Below, piece by piece: positions 35,040 to 48,011 of a stretch of 64,000 nucleotides of DNA. The notes under the pieces are model-generated. The model did no database searches. It had not been told where the DNA came from and saw only the letters and a program-made list of their open reading frames with translations. The position numbers and the translations under genes are program-made. The stretch's first letter is position 1. The number at the start of each line of letters is the position of its first letter. This DNA is from Blumeriella jaapii (taxonomy: Eukaryota; Ascomycota; Leotiomycetes; Helotiales; Drepanopezizaceae), in contig VWND01000075.1 of the NCBI GenBank assembly GCA_009599575.1, positions 930,001 to 994,000 on the forward strand, written 5' to 3'.

Positions 35040-36360
35040 TTTTTAGCATTCGCTTTTTTTTTTCGCTTTAAAATACGAAGCGCGAACATTTATTATTGCA
35101 ACGTCGGCTATTATTAGCCAGTTCGACGAAGCAAACCGACAGTTTTAAATACGCCGCAAAATATAAATATAATTCGCGACCGCTGCCGATAGCGTCGTAA
35201 ATTAGTAAAAAAAAGCCCGAAGCGCGATAATACGCCGAAAAACTTGCAAAAGGCTTTATTTTTTTTTTTACAAACCCGCGTTTTTATTATTTTTTTCGCC
35301 GCTTCGCCAAGTAGCATCGATTTTTTTTTTTTTTTTGTTAAATTAATTATTTAAGCAAACCGAATTTTACGAAAAGTTTTAAAAACTTTAATAAACTTCG
35401 AGAAATTAAAATCGATCACCGCTAAAAAGTTATAATAATAAACGCGTCCGTTTATTAGCGAAATTTTACGTGTTTTTTTAAATTCGTTTACCGAAAATCA
35501 GCTAGCAAAAATTCGATAAAATTATCGCTTTTTAATTACGTCGGCGAAAAGCATTTTGCTAAACAAATTTAATATTTTCGTTTTTAAGCAAAAAATCGCG
35601 AAATTTATATCGGATCTAACGAAAAACGCGATTAAAAATCTGACGCTTACGAAAACAAATTAAACTTTTTATTTAATCGATTTGAAAATTAAAAATTTTT
35701 TTATTATTTAAAAAAGCGTCGAAGTCTTTCGTAAAATATTCGGGGCTACCGCCGTACGTATTCCGGAAAAATAATATAATTACGCGATACAAAACGTTTT
35801 AACTACGATTCCGAAGCTATTCGGCGACGTTTTTTATTATTTAAAATATATAAAAAACGAAGTTTTTACTTAAATTAAAATTAAGCCGATTAATACGCGT
35901 TTTTTTTTCCGATACGAAGCGAATTTAGTTATAGGCAAGCAAATCTGGATTATTTTTTTTTTATAACTAATTAAAAGCTTTATTTTTTTCGGCGTTAGCG
36001 CTCAGGCCAAGCTTATTAACAAAAAACCGGTTATATTTCGCTACGACTTTAAATACTAAAACTTTTGCAATCTATTAGCTTATATTCGATACGTTCGCTG
36101 CAATTATTATAGCAACCGAATACAAAACCACGATAGCCCGATTGGCTTTAATTATAAAACAGCTTTATAATACGCGAATTATTATAAGTTATACGCTGCG
36201 GATTATCTACGCTGTTTTGCGGCTTTTCGCCGCGTAAATAATAAAATAATACAATTAATTAAAAAAAAACTAAAAGCTATTCGGCGACTAAAAAAAAACG
36301 GCTTATTCGGTCGCGGTTATTTTTATTACTAAAGCTTTTATTTTTTTAAATAATAATAAC
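35040..36360 (+). pseudogene. LINE E ORF1 (gag-like, CCHC zinc knuckles), RIP-degraded
   Basis: This frame is interrupted by many TAA/TAG codons but readable when RIP is allowed for. The most diagnostic part is 36060-36230, where the translation shows the Cys/His spacing of LINE ORF1 zinc knuckles (CN...RYVRCNYY, then HDSPIGFN, then YANYYKLYAADYLRC). Several Tyr codons (TAT/TAC) stand where the family has Cys (TGT/TGC), which is exactly a TpG-to-TpA change. ORF1 proteins of this class bind the LINE RNA. Upstream codons (35700-35900) read as a conserved-looking polypeptide but I assign no domain to them. Confidence 0.65.
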
Positions 36361-36479
36361 CCGATTTTTAATAACGCGGGCCGAAAAAAAAAACGCGAAA
36401 AAACGCCGTAATAGCATACGAACAAAAAAACTACCGCGTTTTTAACCATTATTTCCGCCGCGGCTATAACGCCGAACGT

Positions 36480-37307
36480 AATCTTTTCGGGCCGTTTAAT
36501 CCGAAATTTAATTTTAAAATAATCGCTGAATATTTAGCATTTTAGCCGAAAAGCATATTCGATTTTCGACGATACGGCCTTCGTAGCTTTTTCGCAAAAC
36601 ATATTTTTTTTTATTTCGTTAAAAGTAATTTATCCGTTTTTATCGAATTAATTACGAAATAAATCCTAAGCTTTCGCAAACGAATTAAAAAAAATAAATA
36701 TTAATATTAATATTTTTATTTTTTAATAATAAAACATTTATATAAGCAACGCGAAAAAATCCCGTAACCGAAAACCTAAAACAAATTTTAATATTTGCTA
36801 AGCAAACGTTTAAAAAAAAAAACAACCGAAGTATATTACGCTTTTGCATTTATACGATACAAAGCGTATAAACGTAATTTGCGTGCAAAAACCTTAAAAT
36901 ATTTCGGGAATTAAAATACAAAACTATTCGTTATACGATTTATATATACCGATCGATTTATAAAACGAAATCGAAAAAGAAATTTTCGAACGAATACGTT
37001 TTAAAATGCTAATTTATATCCGAAAAAGCGCAAAGCTTAATTTATAACAACGACGATTAATTAATAATAAAAACCTGTTTTAGCTAAACGTAAATATATA
37101 TTTTATTTTCAACGTATACAAACAAAGCTATATTTAATAAATATTAAATTACGTAATATATTTCGAATTATTTTTCAATTATATAATAAGCGGCGATTTT
37201 AATATCCGATACGATATTTTCGAATCCGAATCGAATACGGCAAAAAATAAAAAATATTTCGCGAATTAAATTATTATTTCGGATATAAATTTTATCGGCG
37301 CCGCTAA
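36480..37307 (+). pseudogene. LINE E ORF2, APE-type endonuclease part
   Basis: At ~36871-36894 the frame reads NVICVQKP, matching the catalytic Glu region (VCVQEP) of APE endonucleases with Glu changed to Lys by G-to-A. At ~37189-37215 it reads SGDFNIRYD, the SGDFN-H/R-D catalytic block. This domain nicks the target DNA to prime reverse transcription. The frame is cut by the B2 insertion at 37307 and resumes at 55074 with the end of the endonuclease (a VLDLIFSN-like block). Confidence 0.7.
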
Positions 37308-37574
37308 TGTAAAACGGTAATACCTTGTATTAATAGGAGTTGGTAGTTTTAGCTATGGTCGAGGCATGGACCCTTTCGAAACCCCCTGCCATTGACTATT
37401 TTCAACAGGTATAAAAGCAAAACACTCCTTTAGATAGTACTATAGGCACGCAGTTTAATTTATACTTTTACTTATTTTTTTTTTTCTTTTTTCAGTCTTT
37501 TCTAGGGATTTCCTAAACTATTTTACTTATCGACATATGGCCGTATTAATCTGGTTTTCTTATTTACTTTTACA
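37308..37574 (+). repeat. B2 5' LTR (267 bp)
   Basis: It begins TGTAAAACGG and ends ACTTTTACA. The outer half is well preserved (e.g. GAGGCATGGACCCTTTCG); the inner half is T-rich. Confidence 0.92.
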
Positions 37575-37799
37575 TTTAATAATTTACGCAGGGATTTAAA
37601 CTTCGGTGTTTCGTTTTTATATATTCGCCGATATATTTTTCAAATTCACAGTCAAAATCGATTTCGATATTTCGCTATTACGGCTTAAAGGATTTTTTAT
37701 ATAATATTATTCGCAGCTATATTATGTAAAAGACTTTTAATGGCTTTCCTTATTTTACGCATAATTATTAAATTATAGAAATGCAATATATTTTAAAAA

Positions 37800-40340
37800 C
37801 GTTTGAAATTACGGTTAAACAATTTTGAACCGTGCGAAATTCAAAGCGCGAAAGTCGCTTTTTTGTTTAAAAATAACAAATCGAATATTGGTTTATACGC
37901 TTCGACCGCTGCGCTCGGCCTTTTTAAACTAAATCTTTTTTGGTCAAACGCTTGGCGAAAACTTAACCTTTTGATTTTACGCTTTATAATTATGGCAATT
38001 ACAATTTGCGGCTTTTTATTAAAAATAATAAAAAAATGGCTGTATATGTATTAGCCTGAGCCACGGAATATCGAAACCGTGGATTATATAGCAATATTAT
38101 ATTAATCTAATTAATTTATTAAAAAACAAGTTTTTTAATATATTATTTAAATATCTGGACGCAATTTTATTTTATTTAATTTTTTCAGAAAACACAAAAA
38201 CCTTTTTAATAGCTCTTTTATTAAAAACGATTCCTTTCATATTGAAAACTTTTAATTTGCAATTCCAGAAAACATTCATTTATTTAATTTAAATCCTACC
38301 AACACTTTTATTAACATTATAAATAACGACGCTTTTCGTTTTTTTATACGAGGCCATATGTCTTTTTTTGGCTCCTTTGATGCACTTTTATTTAATGGCG
38401 CTAATATTACCGATTTTATCGAAAAATATAAAAAAACCTGTAAGGATTTCGGAATCTTTAAAACTAAAATATTTAATAAACTCCTTCGCTATTATAACCT
38501 AACTATTAAAAATATTATTAAGTCGATAAATAAATAAAAGGCTATTAAGGCTCGAAACTGGCGTAAGCTAGTTAAAATCTTAAAATCGAAGTTCCGAAAT
38601 TACGATCGCTAGCAAATTCGCGATATTATCGCTTTTTTTAAACAGTTTGTTATAATAATTCGCTAAGCTAAGGAATTTAAAGCTTATTATCGTACTTATA
38701 CGAGAGTTTTTAACGTTTTCGTTAATAAAAAAGTCTTAAGCGAAGTTAAGCAGGAAAAATTATTTTTATTTGGCCTTCCAACCAGCATTCGCAACAAAAT
38801 TATTAAGCATTTTAAGATTGATAAACAAAACCCTGAAATCTTCGATTAATATTTCAAATTTGTGAAATTCGTTTTTAAACAAAACCAAAGCGAACGTATT
38901 ATTAAAGCTATAAATTAAAAAAAATCTCTTTTTTTTATTTACAAAAAAAACGTGAAAGCTTTAGTGCAGAAATATACCCAGCTATTAAAAATTACCGAAA
39001 TCGCTAAAAAACAATCGGTTATTATATTATTCAATCGCTTTGCAAAATTTATTGGCTTGAAAAAGCTTAACAAAAATATCGAAACTTTCGTATTAAAATT
39101 TACCGATATTAAAATTCAAAGATTTTAAAGCAAAGTCGAGAATTTTATGCAATAGCAAAAAAACTTTTTTACGTTAATTCGGATAATAAAAACGATTAAA
39201 ATAAGCTTTATAATAACTATTTCTTTTAAAATACGCGAAGCGATTAATTTCGCTAAGCCATCGTAAAAATAATAGCTGCCCAATAGCAATTTTTTCGTGC
39301 TAGCGATTAAAATCAGCGAAATATTAATTACAATAACGATTATTAAAAAAAAAAAGGAAACTAACGCGGAAACCAAAATCGCGGCTATTAAAATAATAAA
39401 AGTAATTATCAAAACAAATTTCGTAGTTTTAAATATAAATTTTGTGATAATAGAAAAATTTATTGCGAAAAACTTTATATTCGCTTTAAATGCAAAGCAT
39501 TCAACTTTTATGTTAATAATAGTATTTGTTATATTAATAAATACGAAGCGATTTGCTTCGGACCGACGAAAACAGAAATAGACCCTTTTAACAAAGCTGA
39601 AAATCAAAGCTAATTGAATATTATTCGCTTAAAAATAAAAAGTACGAAATAAAACGACTGCTTGGAAAATAAGAAAAATGCGAAAACGATTTTTACTAAT
39701 AAAAGAAAAAACATTTCAAAAAGCGTACTAATTAAAAAAAAAACCTTTATCCTAAGCGTAAATAAAATTCAAATATATAAATAAAAAACAAATATATATA
39801 TTGCCAATGCAAATATCGCATTTGCAAATATTATAGCTGCATAATTAAGCCAGCGAATCATAAGAAAGCAAAATGCTTTTGTTTTATTCGCCAAACTAAT
39901 TAATATAAAAAAAAACGTCAGAATCGAAAAAAAAAAAGATTTTGGAATTCGAAAAAATCCGATAAAATTATTAAAAAAGCGCTTATAATAAAAAAAATTA
40001 ACGACGATATAAAAAATATTAATACCGATATCCCGGTCCAAATTATTCAGAAAATATCAGCTTCTAAACGCCTATTATTAATACGAAACGAAAAATAGAT
40101 CGATAAATATATTAGCTCCGAAGCCGTCGACGAAGCTATTAAAAAAATTATAAAACAAAAAATTAAATTAAAATTCAGCGATTTATTTAATATAAAAGAA
40201 AAATTCGATAAAATTATTAATAAACAAATTTTTGTATTAAAACGAAACGAAAAAATTAAAATCATTCGAAAAAAAAACGACTTTAAATTAGAAAAAAACC
40301 AGAAAAAAATTTATAATATCGCAATTAATTTAGCCGATAA
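37800..40340 (+). pseudogene. B2 gag region
   Basis: It starts MKLRLNNFEPCEIQSAKVAF at 37803 (open to 38054) and continues through broken frames co-linear with B1 gag (38230-39600). The minus-strand ORFs at 39125-40265 are shadows. The Cys cluster expected near 39460-39600 is largely lost. Confidence 0.5.
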
Positions 40341-40350
40341 AAAAGAATTT

Positions 40351-40710
40351 TTGGAAAAAATCAGCCTTTTGGCCTTTGTTATAAAAACCCAAAAGTTAAA
40401 ACGACGAAACTGCTTTTATACGGCTATAAAAGCATCAAAAATAAAAACAATACTCGAAAAAAATACGACCGCCCTCGTTTTACTCGATAATAAAGCCGAA
40501 ATTAATTGCATAAACCAGAAAACAGCCGAAGCCAATAGTATTCCGATTATTACCGATAAGCGAATAATTTATACTATCGTTAATAACGATACGATTAAAT
40601 TTAATAAAATTGTGCGGAATATTAAAATCGACGTTGGAAATATTATTACTTATGAAAACTTTTTAATAATAAAAAAATACTTTTACCTTATTATTTTTGA
40701 AATATTTTAA
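40351..40710 (+). pseudogene. B2 aspartic protease
   Basis: A 119-codon open stretch: TTALVLLDNKAEINCINQKT, then SIPIITDKRIIYTIV, then IKIDVGNIITYENFLI. It is a retropepsin with the D-S-G triad converted to D-N-K. It is stop-free, so it may be mis-annotated as a gene. Confidence 0.7.
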
Positions 40711-41544
40711 ATCTTGGAAAGTCTCGTTAGTTTTAAATATACCGAAAACGGCCAAATAAAAGCCTTTTTTTAAAACTGGAACCGATCTTTTCAAAATTAA
40801 ATTATTATCGCCGGCGATAAAGTTTTTTTAATCGACGTTTTATCGAGAAACGAATAGCCGGCTTTGATTCTAAAACAGACGCTAAGCTATAACAAAACTT
40901 AGAAAATACTCGGCTAAAAGCATTTATATTATTAATCGAAATAGCATCGCAAATGAAATTAGCTAATATTAACATTTTTGGCTATTAATTCGGAAATAAA
41001 AGTTCCGAAGATTTCGTTTTCGTATTAAACAAATCCGATCTATATATTTTATTTTTTTATATTAATATTAGCACTTTTTACAAGCGTAAAACTAATAAAG
41101 TACGATTCGTGAATTTTAGCGAATTCGGTGAAAATATTTTCGAAAATAAACGATTAATTTGAAAAAAATAAAATAACAAAATTATTTTAATTAATTACCG
41201 GCGAATTCGAAAGATTTATTACCGGCCGATTTTCTAGCTTATTATTTAGCAGCCGATTTATAAAAAAACGATTTAATAATTTAGCAATCGGAACCTAATT
41301 CCTGCTAAAAAAAAAAAAGGTTTTATACGAAATCCTACGCAATCGCAAAAAAGCTATAATCTTCGATTTCACCGAAATAAACTAATTCAGCTTTAACGTT
41401 ACGTTTTATATCGATATCAAAACCGTGCTTTACGAAGCCTGGCAAAAAAAGACTTTTTCAGTTTTTAAAGCTTTTTAAAACAAAATAGTCGAAATATTAA
41501 AAAAACGAATTAAATAAAAGATTTTCGAATTTTGCCACGGCTTA
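40711..41544 (+). pseudogene. B2 RT N-terminal region, cut by A2
   Basis: Reads KINDWFEKNKITKLF at ~41145 and EFERFITGRFSSLLF, then FCHG immediately before the A2 insertion at 41545. It resumes at 48012 in the same frame (GLYKQIVYRCK). Confidence 0.65.
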
Positions 41545-41841
41545 TGTGACGATTCACTCTGTTGCCACCTCTCGTGTCACCCCAGCAACTACGTATAGCT
41601 GCAAGCTCCCCAGCAACTACGTATAGCTGCAAGCTCCCTGATCTCCTGGTGGGTTTTTCTATCAACTGTAGAAATTATTTATATATATAAAGCTTTTTTT
41701 TTTTAGCAATTTCTGCCTTCTGTAGTTGTTAATTTTAAATAAATATTTTTGTTACAGAACCAAAAGCTCGTTTTTTATATTATATAAACACGGCGACCAG
41801 TTGATTAATCTTTCAGCCCTTCGACTGATTAAATCGTTATA
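41545..41841 (+). repeat. A2 5' LTR (297 bp) with internal 28-bp duplication
   Basis: It contains two adjacent copies of a 28-bp unit (CAGCAACTACGTATAGCTGC...) at 41583-41610 and 41611-41638; A1 LTRs have one. The outer part is intact and the inner end is mutated (ATCGTTATA for ATCGTCACA). Confidence 0.92.
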
Positions 41842-41858
41842 TTATTAACAACTTTTTT

Positions 41859-41880
41859 TTTACGCTGGCGACGGCGTAAA
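41859..41880. repeat. Hairpin beside A2 5' LTR
   Basis: Same 7-bp arms (TTTACGC / GCGTAAA) as in A1, with loop TGGCGACG, 17 bp after the LTR. Confidence 0.5.
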
Positions 41881-42019
41881 CTATTTCTTTTCTCGAATTC
41901 CTTACGGATCACACCAAAATAATCGACCGGTCGTAAAAAGGCTTATTTCCGCACTTTGCGAAAGATGGCTTTTGTTTAACAATTTCCCTTTTAGCAAAGC
42001 TTTTCAGCTTCTGCTACTA

Positions 42020-43460
42020 CATCTCAACCTCCCTCCTTTTTTTAATCAGCGAAAAAACAGCCTCCTCCAAAAGCTTTTTCTTCTGAAAAACAATCCTCTC
42101 CCCGAGGAAAAAAAAACAAAGGAAAAGGCAGAACGCCAATTATTTCGCCTGCCACCTCCCAGCCTAGCGCTGAAAGCGTTTAATTGAGACTTTTGTAAAA
42201 TCAATTAAAAAAAGCGCAAAAGCGTAAACGACAACTTCTGGAAACTATACGACTGCGACAGACTTTTTAATTAAAGCGTTTAATAAAATTTATCGAACGT
42301 ATTTCTGCTAATCGCGAATCTGCTGCTTCATTTCCTCGCAACGTTTTATTTTAATTAACAAACGCTGCAAACCAATTTCCACGCTTTTCGCGAATTTTTT
42401 TTGAATCTTCTTTTAACGGCCAAAACCTTAGCGCGCTTTTTAAACGCTATGATTTCCATTTATTTGTTAATTTTCGATTAATTCGTATAAAACGCGTTTC
42501 GAATCTTAAGTTTAAGCTAAATAATAATAAAAATTATAAAACACGCCACTAAAAAATTAAAGTTTTCGATAATCTCGAATTTTATCACGATTATTTCGCT
42601 GGCGATCGATTTCGCAAGAATTATATATTCGATTAGACCGAAAGCGTAATAAAAGAATTCCTGACCCCGCGTATTTTAAACCGTTCCGATTTTATATTTT
42701 CCGAAGAATTAATGAAAAAGGTCGCCGATTTTCTGGCCGATCTTTCAAACGTTCAGAAAACGGAAAACGAATTTAAAATACTTGCAATAAATACGCACGA
42801 CGATTTTTAGCGATTTTATCTGCGATTTTCCATTTTCGCAGCGAACGCTCAAATACAAACTGATAAACAGCTTCGGAACGCCCTCCGAAACAAAATACTA
42901 AAACGTTTACAAAAAAAGCTGCATTTGGAATAAGCGCGTATAACGATTTTTAAAAATTGATTTACCGCCGTCCGACAAAAAGAACAAAATTAATTGGCTA
43001 AGCGAATTTTATACGCGAGTCGCTTTTCTATCAAATTTATTATCCATCAAAATAATAGATTTTTAACCAAAGCGTACTACGAATCAAATACGTACGAAAA
43101 TCGTTTTAATGTTCCACAGGCTTTTTCTCAGCCCTTTGTTTTTTCTTTTTTTTTACGCCAAAACGCCTCTTCTAGCGTTTTTTCTTTTCGATCGGACCAA
43201 CGACAACGCTCGTTTTTTACTTTATATTAAAGAATTTAAAAAGGCTAATCTGTACGATCCTTTACGGGCCGACCCTCGGTTCCACCCAAAAGCTCTTCCA
43301 GGCTAATAAGTGTAAACGAGGTCGAACCGGCCGAAGATTCGCCTTCTAATAATAGTAGTGAAAACGAAAACCCTTTTCCAAACGACTTTTAAAACGCATA
43401 CGAAGAAATTAAAACCTTTTCCGCCAATCGGAAAAACGCTTAGGCCTAAGCAAAACCTTT
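42020..43460 (+). pseudogene. A2 gag
   Basis: A readable plus frame with a Pro/Ser/Lys-rich N-terminus (PPPKAFSSEKQSSPRGKKNK) is followed by a basic region (KKAQKRKRQLLETIRLRQTF). The capsid-like part has FYHDYFAGDRFRKNYIFD (~42590), ELMKKVADFLADLSNVQKTE (~42710) and HDDF.RFYLRFSIFAANAQI (~42800). Stops replace former Gln codons. No CCHC knuckle was seen. The 41972-42187 open frame is a mutated piece in another frame. Confidence 0.6.
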
Positions 43461-44400
43461 TTTTTAAACGTATTGCGCGATATGCGTTATTTTAACGTTC
43501 GAAAGCTTTTTAATAGCGATTTATTAACAATTTCCGTTATATTTATTAAAAATAGCTTTTCGTATAAAATAAAAGCGTTCGCCGATTTTAAAGCGAACGA
43601 ATATGCGTTAATCGATTCGGCGCTGATTAAATCTTTTTTTTTTTTTTTAAAACTTTTGATTTAATTTTTTCCGGCTCTTTTTTTTGTAAAAAGATATAAT
43701 AAAGCTCGTGGCCATTTAATTACATATTTTACGCTTTTCAATCTTATTATTAACAATCGAATATAATCGTTTATTTTTTTTTTAATTACTAATTTCGGAA
43801 ATTATAATATAATTCTAGAAAAAGCTTGGTTGGCCGAATATTAAATTTTATTAAACTGTAATAAACGCAAGCTTTATTGGCCGAAGTCTTACCCTTCCAC
43901 AGCTTTTTACGCTCGTTATATTAAAATCTTTTATTTGCATTTTCGAAAAATTCAATTTCGCTATTAAAACGACGTTATAAAACGTGACAAAAACCTTAAC
44001 CAATTGTGGCAAATCTACGACGTTATACAAAGCGCGAAAAAATCGAATTTTATTCGCGGTATTAATTTCGATAGCGACGCTAATAAAATAATATAAGAAA
44101 TTATACCATTTCTTTAGGCTAACGATCCTTTTTCTGTTATTTTTTTTTTTTTTTTTTCCTTTCGTTAAAACAGCTTTTTCGTTCTACGAAAAACAATTAT
44201 ATTAAAAACCGAAAAAAGGCTTTCGCCGCGATAGCCTTTTAGTTTAATATAATCGATAATTTAAACAAGCCATTTTTTGAACTTTTCAAACGACCAGTTC
44301 GAAAACGAATCCTTTAACCCACTGCTTACCTAATTTCCATCTGCCAAATTATTACACACGCTTTCAAGCTGATTTTCAGAAAAAAAGCAATTGAAATGTT
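43461..44400 (+). pseudogene. A2 pol N-terminus with putative protease
   Basis: The frame open at 43473-43664 reads FSYKIKAFADFKANEYALID, a plausible degenerate retropepsin active site (family A.VDSGA; here altered). NYNIILEKAWLAEY follows near 43800, the usual protease C-terminal block (.ILGM.WL). The region to 44400 matches A1 14440-14980. Confidence 0.5.
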
Positions 44401-45350
44401 TTCAACTTTTTTATACGAAATCGATAAAATATTAAACGACCTCACGTACAACACTTCCTTTAAAACCTAATTTTACAGTTTTTTCGAACGTTTCAAAACC
44501 AATAAAATATCGATTTCGACTTTTTTAATTAGCTTAGCAAAACTAATTTCGAATAAATCTTTTCTCGAATCTTTCCCCCCGGAATACAAAAACTTCGAAT
44601 ACGTGTTTTTTAAAGCCGCTAATAACGAGCTAGCCTTTTACCGGCCTTACGACTATAAAATCGAGCTTATTATAAATAAAAAAAAGCTGAAATACACTTT
44701 TTTATACAAAATATCGATTTTAAAGCTCGAAATTATTAAAACCTATTTGTAAAATAATTTTAATAAAAGTTTTATCGAATTTTTCACCGCTTTTTTCGCT
44801 GTTCCAATGTTTTTCGCCAAAAAACCCGACGGTTTATTGCGTTTTTATATCGATTATCGAATTTTTAATAACGTTATTCGTAAAAATCGCTATTCTTTTT
44901 TTTTTATCGATAAAACTTTTGCTTGTTTTTCGAAAGCGCGAATTTTTACGAAGTTCGATATTCGTTAAGCTTTTTATAAAATTCGTATAAATTCCGTTAA
45001 TAAAAAACTAACGACGTTTCGTACGCGTTACGACGCTTATAAATGCAAAATGCTATTTTTTGGCCTTATTAATAAATCCGCAATTTACTAACGTTATATA
45101 AACGACGTTTTTTTCGATTATTTAAACGATTTTTGTATTGCTTATTTAAATAATATTTTTATTTATTCGTCCGACCTTTTGAAACACGCTATATACGTTC
45201 GCAAAATGCTTTAAAAGCTCGCTGACGCTGGATTATAAACCGATATTCGGAAGTTTAAATTTAACGTTATTCGGATTCGTTACTTAGGTTTTATTATTTC
45301 GATTAAAAGCTTGGAAATAAACCTAAAAAAAGTTTTCGTGGTCGCTTACT
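44401..45350 (+). pseudogene. A2 reverse transcriptase
   Basis: Co-linear with the stop-free A1 RT. Blocks: FAKKPDGLLRFYIDYR (~44810), KFDIR (~44955), TTFRTRYDAYKCKMLFFGL (~45015) and CIAYLNNIFIYSS with YLNN at 45143-45154 (family YLDD). It contains frame-breaking stops. Confidence 0.75.
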
Positions 45351-45960
45351 GAAAGCCTTTTATTATTGTAAAAGATATATAAAGCTTTTTTGGTTTTTGT
45401 AATTTTTACCGACGTTTTATTCGAAACTACGGTATAATTGCAAAGCCTTTGGTTTATTTAATCAAAGCTAACGTTTTTTACAATTTCATTTTTAAATATC
45501 AGAAAAATTTCGACCTTTTTATACTAACCTTTACTACCGCATTAATTTTATAATATTATAGGCAAAACCTTTCTTGTATATTGGAAACTGACGCTTCCGA
45601 CGGCGTAATGGCTTTTGTGTTTTCGTAATTTCATAACGACGATTGGCTTCCAGTCGTTTATTTCAGCAAAACTATAGCTTCCGCAAAGCTAAACTACGTC
45701 GTATACGATAAAAAAATGCTCGCAATCGTAAGATTTCTAAGCAACTTTCGTATTAAATTGATTGGCTCAGTTTATTAAATTAAAATTATTATTAATTATA
45801 AAGCTTTAAAGTATTTTATAACTTTCAAACTTTTAAACGTTCGACAAGTACGCTGGGCCGAGCTTCTCGCCGATTATAACTTTTTTATTACGTATAAACC
45901 AGGTAAACACAACCTTTTGGCTAACGCATTAACACGTCGTATAAACGAATTCGATCGCTA
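45351..45960 (+). pseudogene. A2 RNase H
   Basis: Starts with the connection FCNFYRRFIRNYGIIAK near 45390, then ETDASDGVMAF (~45585; catalytic Asp present), NDDWLPVVYFSKTIA and YDKKMLAIV (~45710). It ends with RQVRWAELLADYNFFITYK near 45840-45900. Confidence 0.7.
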
Positions 45961-47170
45961 AAACTTTTTTAAACGCATTTAGCGCTTGCAAATCTTTTTT
46001 CGAGCAAATCAGATCGATTACCGTTTTTTAACTGAAAAACTGCGATTTTCTACGGCCTTCGAAACAGCTGTTTTTATCGTTAAAATAACTGATTTTTTTC
46101 TCGCATTTCGTATCGTTAATTAAATTTTCCACGCTAATCGCATAGCTAACAGCCTAATAGTTTTCCGAAAAAAAGCTGTACGAAACGTTACGAAAAAAAA
46201 CGACGTTAATAATATTTCGTATATACTTAAACGCGACCTGCTGTTATATTACGGTCGCCTGATAGTACTAAACGTCGATTATTTCCGTTTGGCTTTTATA
46301 CGAAAAATGCACGACCAGATTTCCATCGCTTATTCCAGCGTTCGTAAAACTACGCAATTGCTTTCGGACTAATATTATTAGCGAGGTATAACAGCTTTCG
46401 TAAAACAATACTATCGCAACTGCTACGCTTATCGAAAAAGTTTTGTTTTAAAAAATAAGCCCGGCTTTCTTTAGCTTTTTCTTGTTTTTAACCATTTTTA
46501 AAAGCACGTTATAATAAACTTTTGCAATTTTAATAAAAACAAACACGGTTACGATAACGTATTCGTAATAATAAATCGCTTTTCCAAATAAATTATTTCG
46601 ATTTTTTATTACAAAAATATCGACGTTCGAAGCTTCGTCAAATTATATATATTTTACGTGTACAGGTATTTTAGCCTTTCAAAAAATATTATTAACGATC
46701 GTAGCTTCTAGTATTAATTTATTTTCTGATTTAAATTAAATAAAATATTCGGTACGCAATTAAAGCTTTCGACAGCCGCTCATCCTGAAACCGATGGTCA
46801 GACCGAAATTTACAATTAATATTTGCAAAAACGCTTTCGACCTTTCGTAAATTTCTATTAAAACGATTAAAACGAATTTCTTTTAATAATAAATTTCGTT
46901 TAAATAATTTTTTTTTACGAAAATCTAAATGGCTTTTCACCTTTTGAAATTATATACGATTATATTTCTTATATCAATTGAAACTAAAAGCTCGATATTT
47001 TTTTTTCTTCTAACTTTTTATATAAGCTAAACGCAAACGAAACTCGTACGTACGCTCGCCGCTATTACGACGCCTGGAATCTCGCCAAATCGCATTTTTA
47101 ACAAGCTTACGATAAAATAAAAAAAAATGCGAATAAGTTTCGCCGCGCGATTGATTTTAACGTTAGCGAT
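45961..47170 (+). pseudogene. A2 integrase core
   Basis: HHCC zinc region at ~46300-46440 (HDQISIAYSSVRKTTQLLS, then NCYAYRKS with Tyr for Cys). The core includes FVIINRFSK (~46570) and the strongly conserved AAHPETDGQTEIYN block at ~46780-46820. The C-terminal segment has YYDAWNLAKSHF.QAYDKIKK (~47065) and RRAIDFNVSDYVWFD (~47140). Confidence 0.75.
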
Positions 47171-47175
47171 TACGT

Positions 47176-47706
47176 TTGGTTCGATATACGTCTATTTCCG
47201 ATTTTTCGGCTTTTCGCAAGCTCGACAATTTTATAAACGGCCTTTTTAAAATTATAACCAAAATTTTCGATAACGCTTTTAAGCTAAATCTTTTTAATAT
47301 TATAAACGTACATTTAGTTTTTCACGCTAATCGATTGCGCAAAGCAGCTAACGACGCGTTTCTAAATCAAATTAATTTAATTCTTGAATTTATTAATATA
47401 ACTGATAAGTTTAAATACGAAATCGAAAAATTAATCGCCTGTCGAATACAACGGAAAACCTTTTAATACAAAGCTTTTTAAGTAAGCTTAGATAAAAATC
47501 TAACATGGTACCCCGCGTCTGACTTTATATACGCTTTTTTGAAAATGCGCGACTTTTATTTAACGTATAAAAAGCTTCCCGGTCCTTCTGCAAAACTTAT
47601 AAATTGGCTGAAAGCGTATTCCGAAGGTTTGAATTCGTACGATTATTTAAATAGCGACGTACCAATAAATAAAAGCTCGAAGGCGCGCTTTTTTCGGACG
47701 GGAAGG
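47176..47706 (+). pseudogene. A2 integrase C-terminus and chromodomain-like tail
   Basis: An open piece at 47176-47466 reads RKLDNFINGLF, NIINVHLVFHANRLRKAAND and ELIACRIQRKTF-like sequence. It continues as LTWYPASDFIYAFLKMRDFY, then KKLPGPSAKLINWLKAYSEG near 47500-47620, the conserved post-chromodomain tail of fungal chromoviruses. It ends just before the polypurine tract. Confidence 0.75.
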
Positions 47707-47709
47707 TAG

Positions 47710-48006
47710 TGTAACGATTTATTTTATTGCCACTTCTCGTATCACCCCAGCAACTACGTATAGCTGTAAACTTCCTAACAACTACGTATAGCTGCAAGCT
47801 TTCTGGTTTCCTGATAAGTTTTCCTATTAATTATAAAAATTATTCATATATATAAAACTTTTTTTTCTTAGCAACTTCTGCCTTTTGCAATTATTGATTC
47901 TAAATAAATATTTTTATTACAGAACCAAAGGCTCGTTTCTTATACCATATGAACACGGCGACCAGTTGACTGATCTCCCAGCCCTCCGACTAATTAGATC
48001 GTCACA
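47710..48006 (+). repeat. A2 3' LTR (297 bp)
   Basis: It starts TGTAACGATT and ends GATCGTCACA. Here the last third is intact (CCCAGCCCTCCGACT) and the first half is mutated. The 28-bp unit is duplicated, as in the 5' LTR. Confidence 0.92.
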
Positions 48007-48011
48007 GCTTA

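Larger units (their letters stand above)
41545..48006 (+). mobile_element. Element A2: 6.46-kb Ty3/gypsy chromovirus inside B2
   Basis: LTRs of 297 bp lie at 41545-41841 and 47710-48006, with TSD GCTTA at 41540-41544 and 48007-48011. The empty target is intact in B1 near 22275-22305. The polypurine tract GACGGGAAGGTAG precedes the 3' LTR. It is the only uninterrupted full-length copy of family A in the window. The order is gag, protease, RT, RNase H, integrase, chromodomain-like tail. Confidence 0.93.

Noticed and set aside
39125..39607. 160-codon minus-strand frame with membrane-like composition
   Set aside because: Antisense to B2 gag and the same shadow as in B1.
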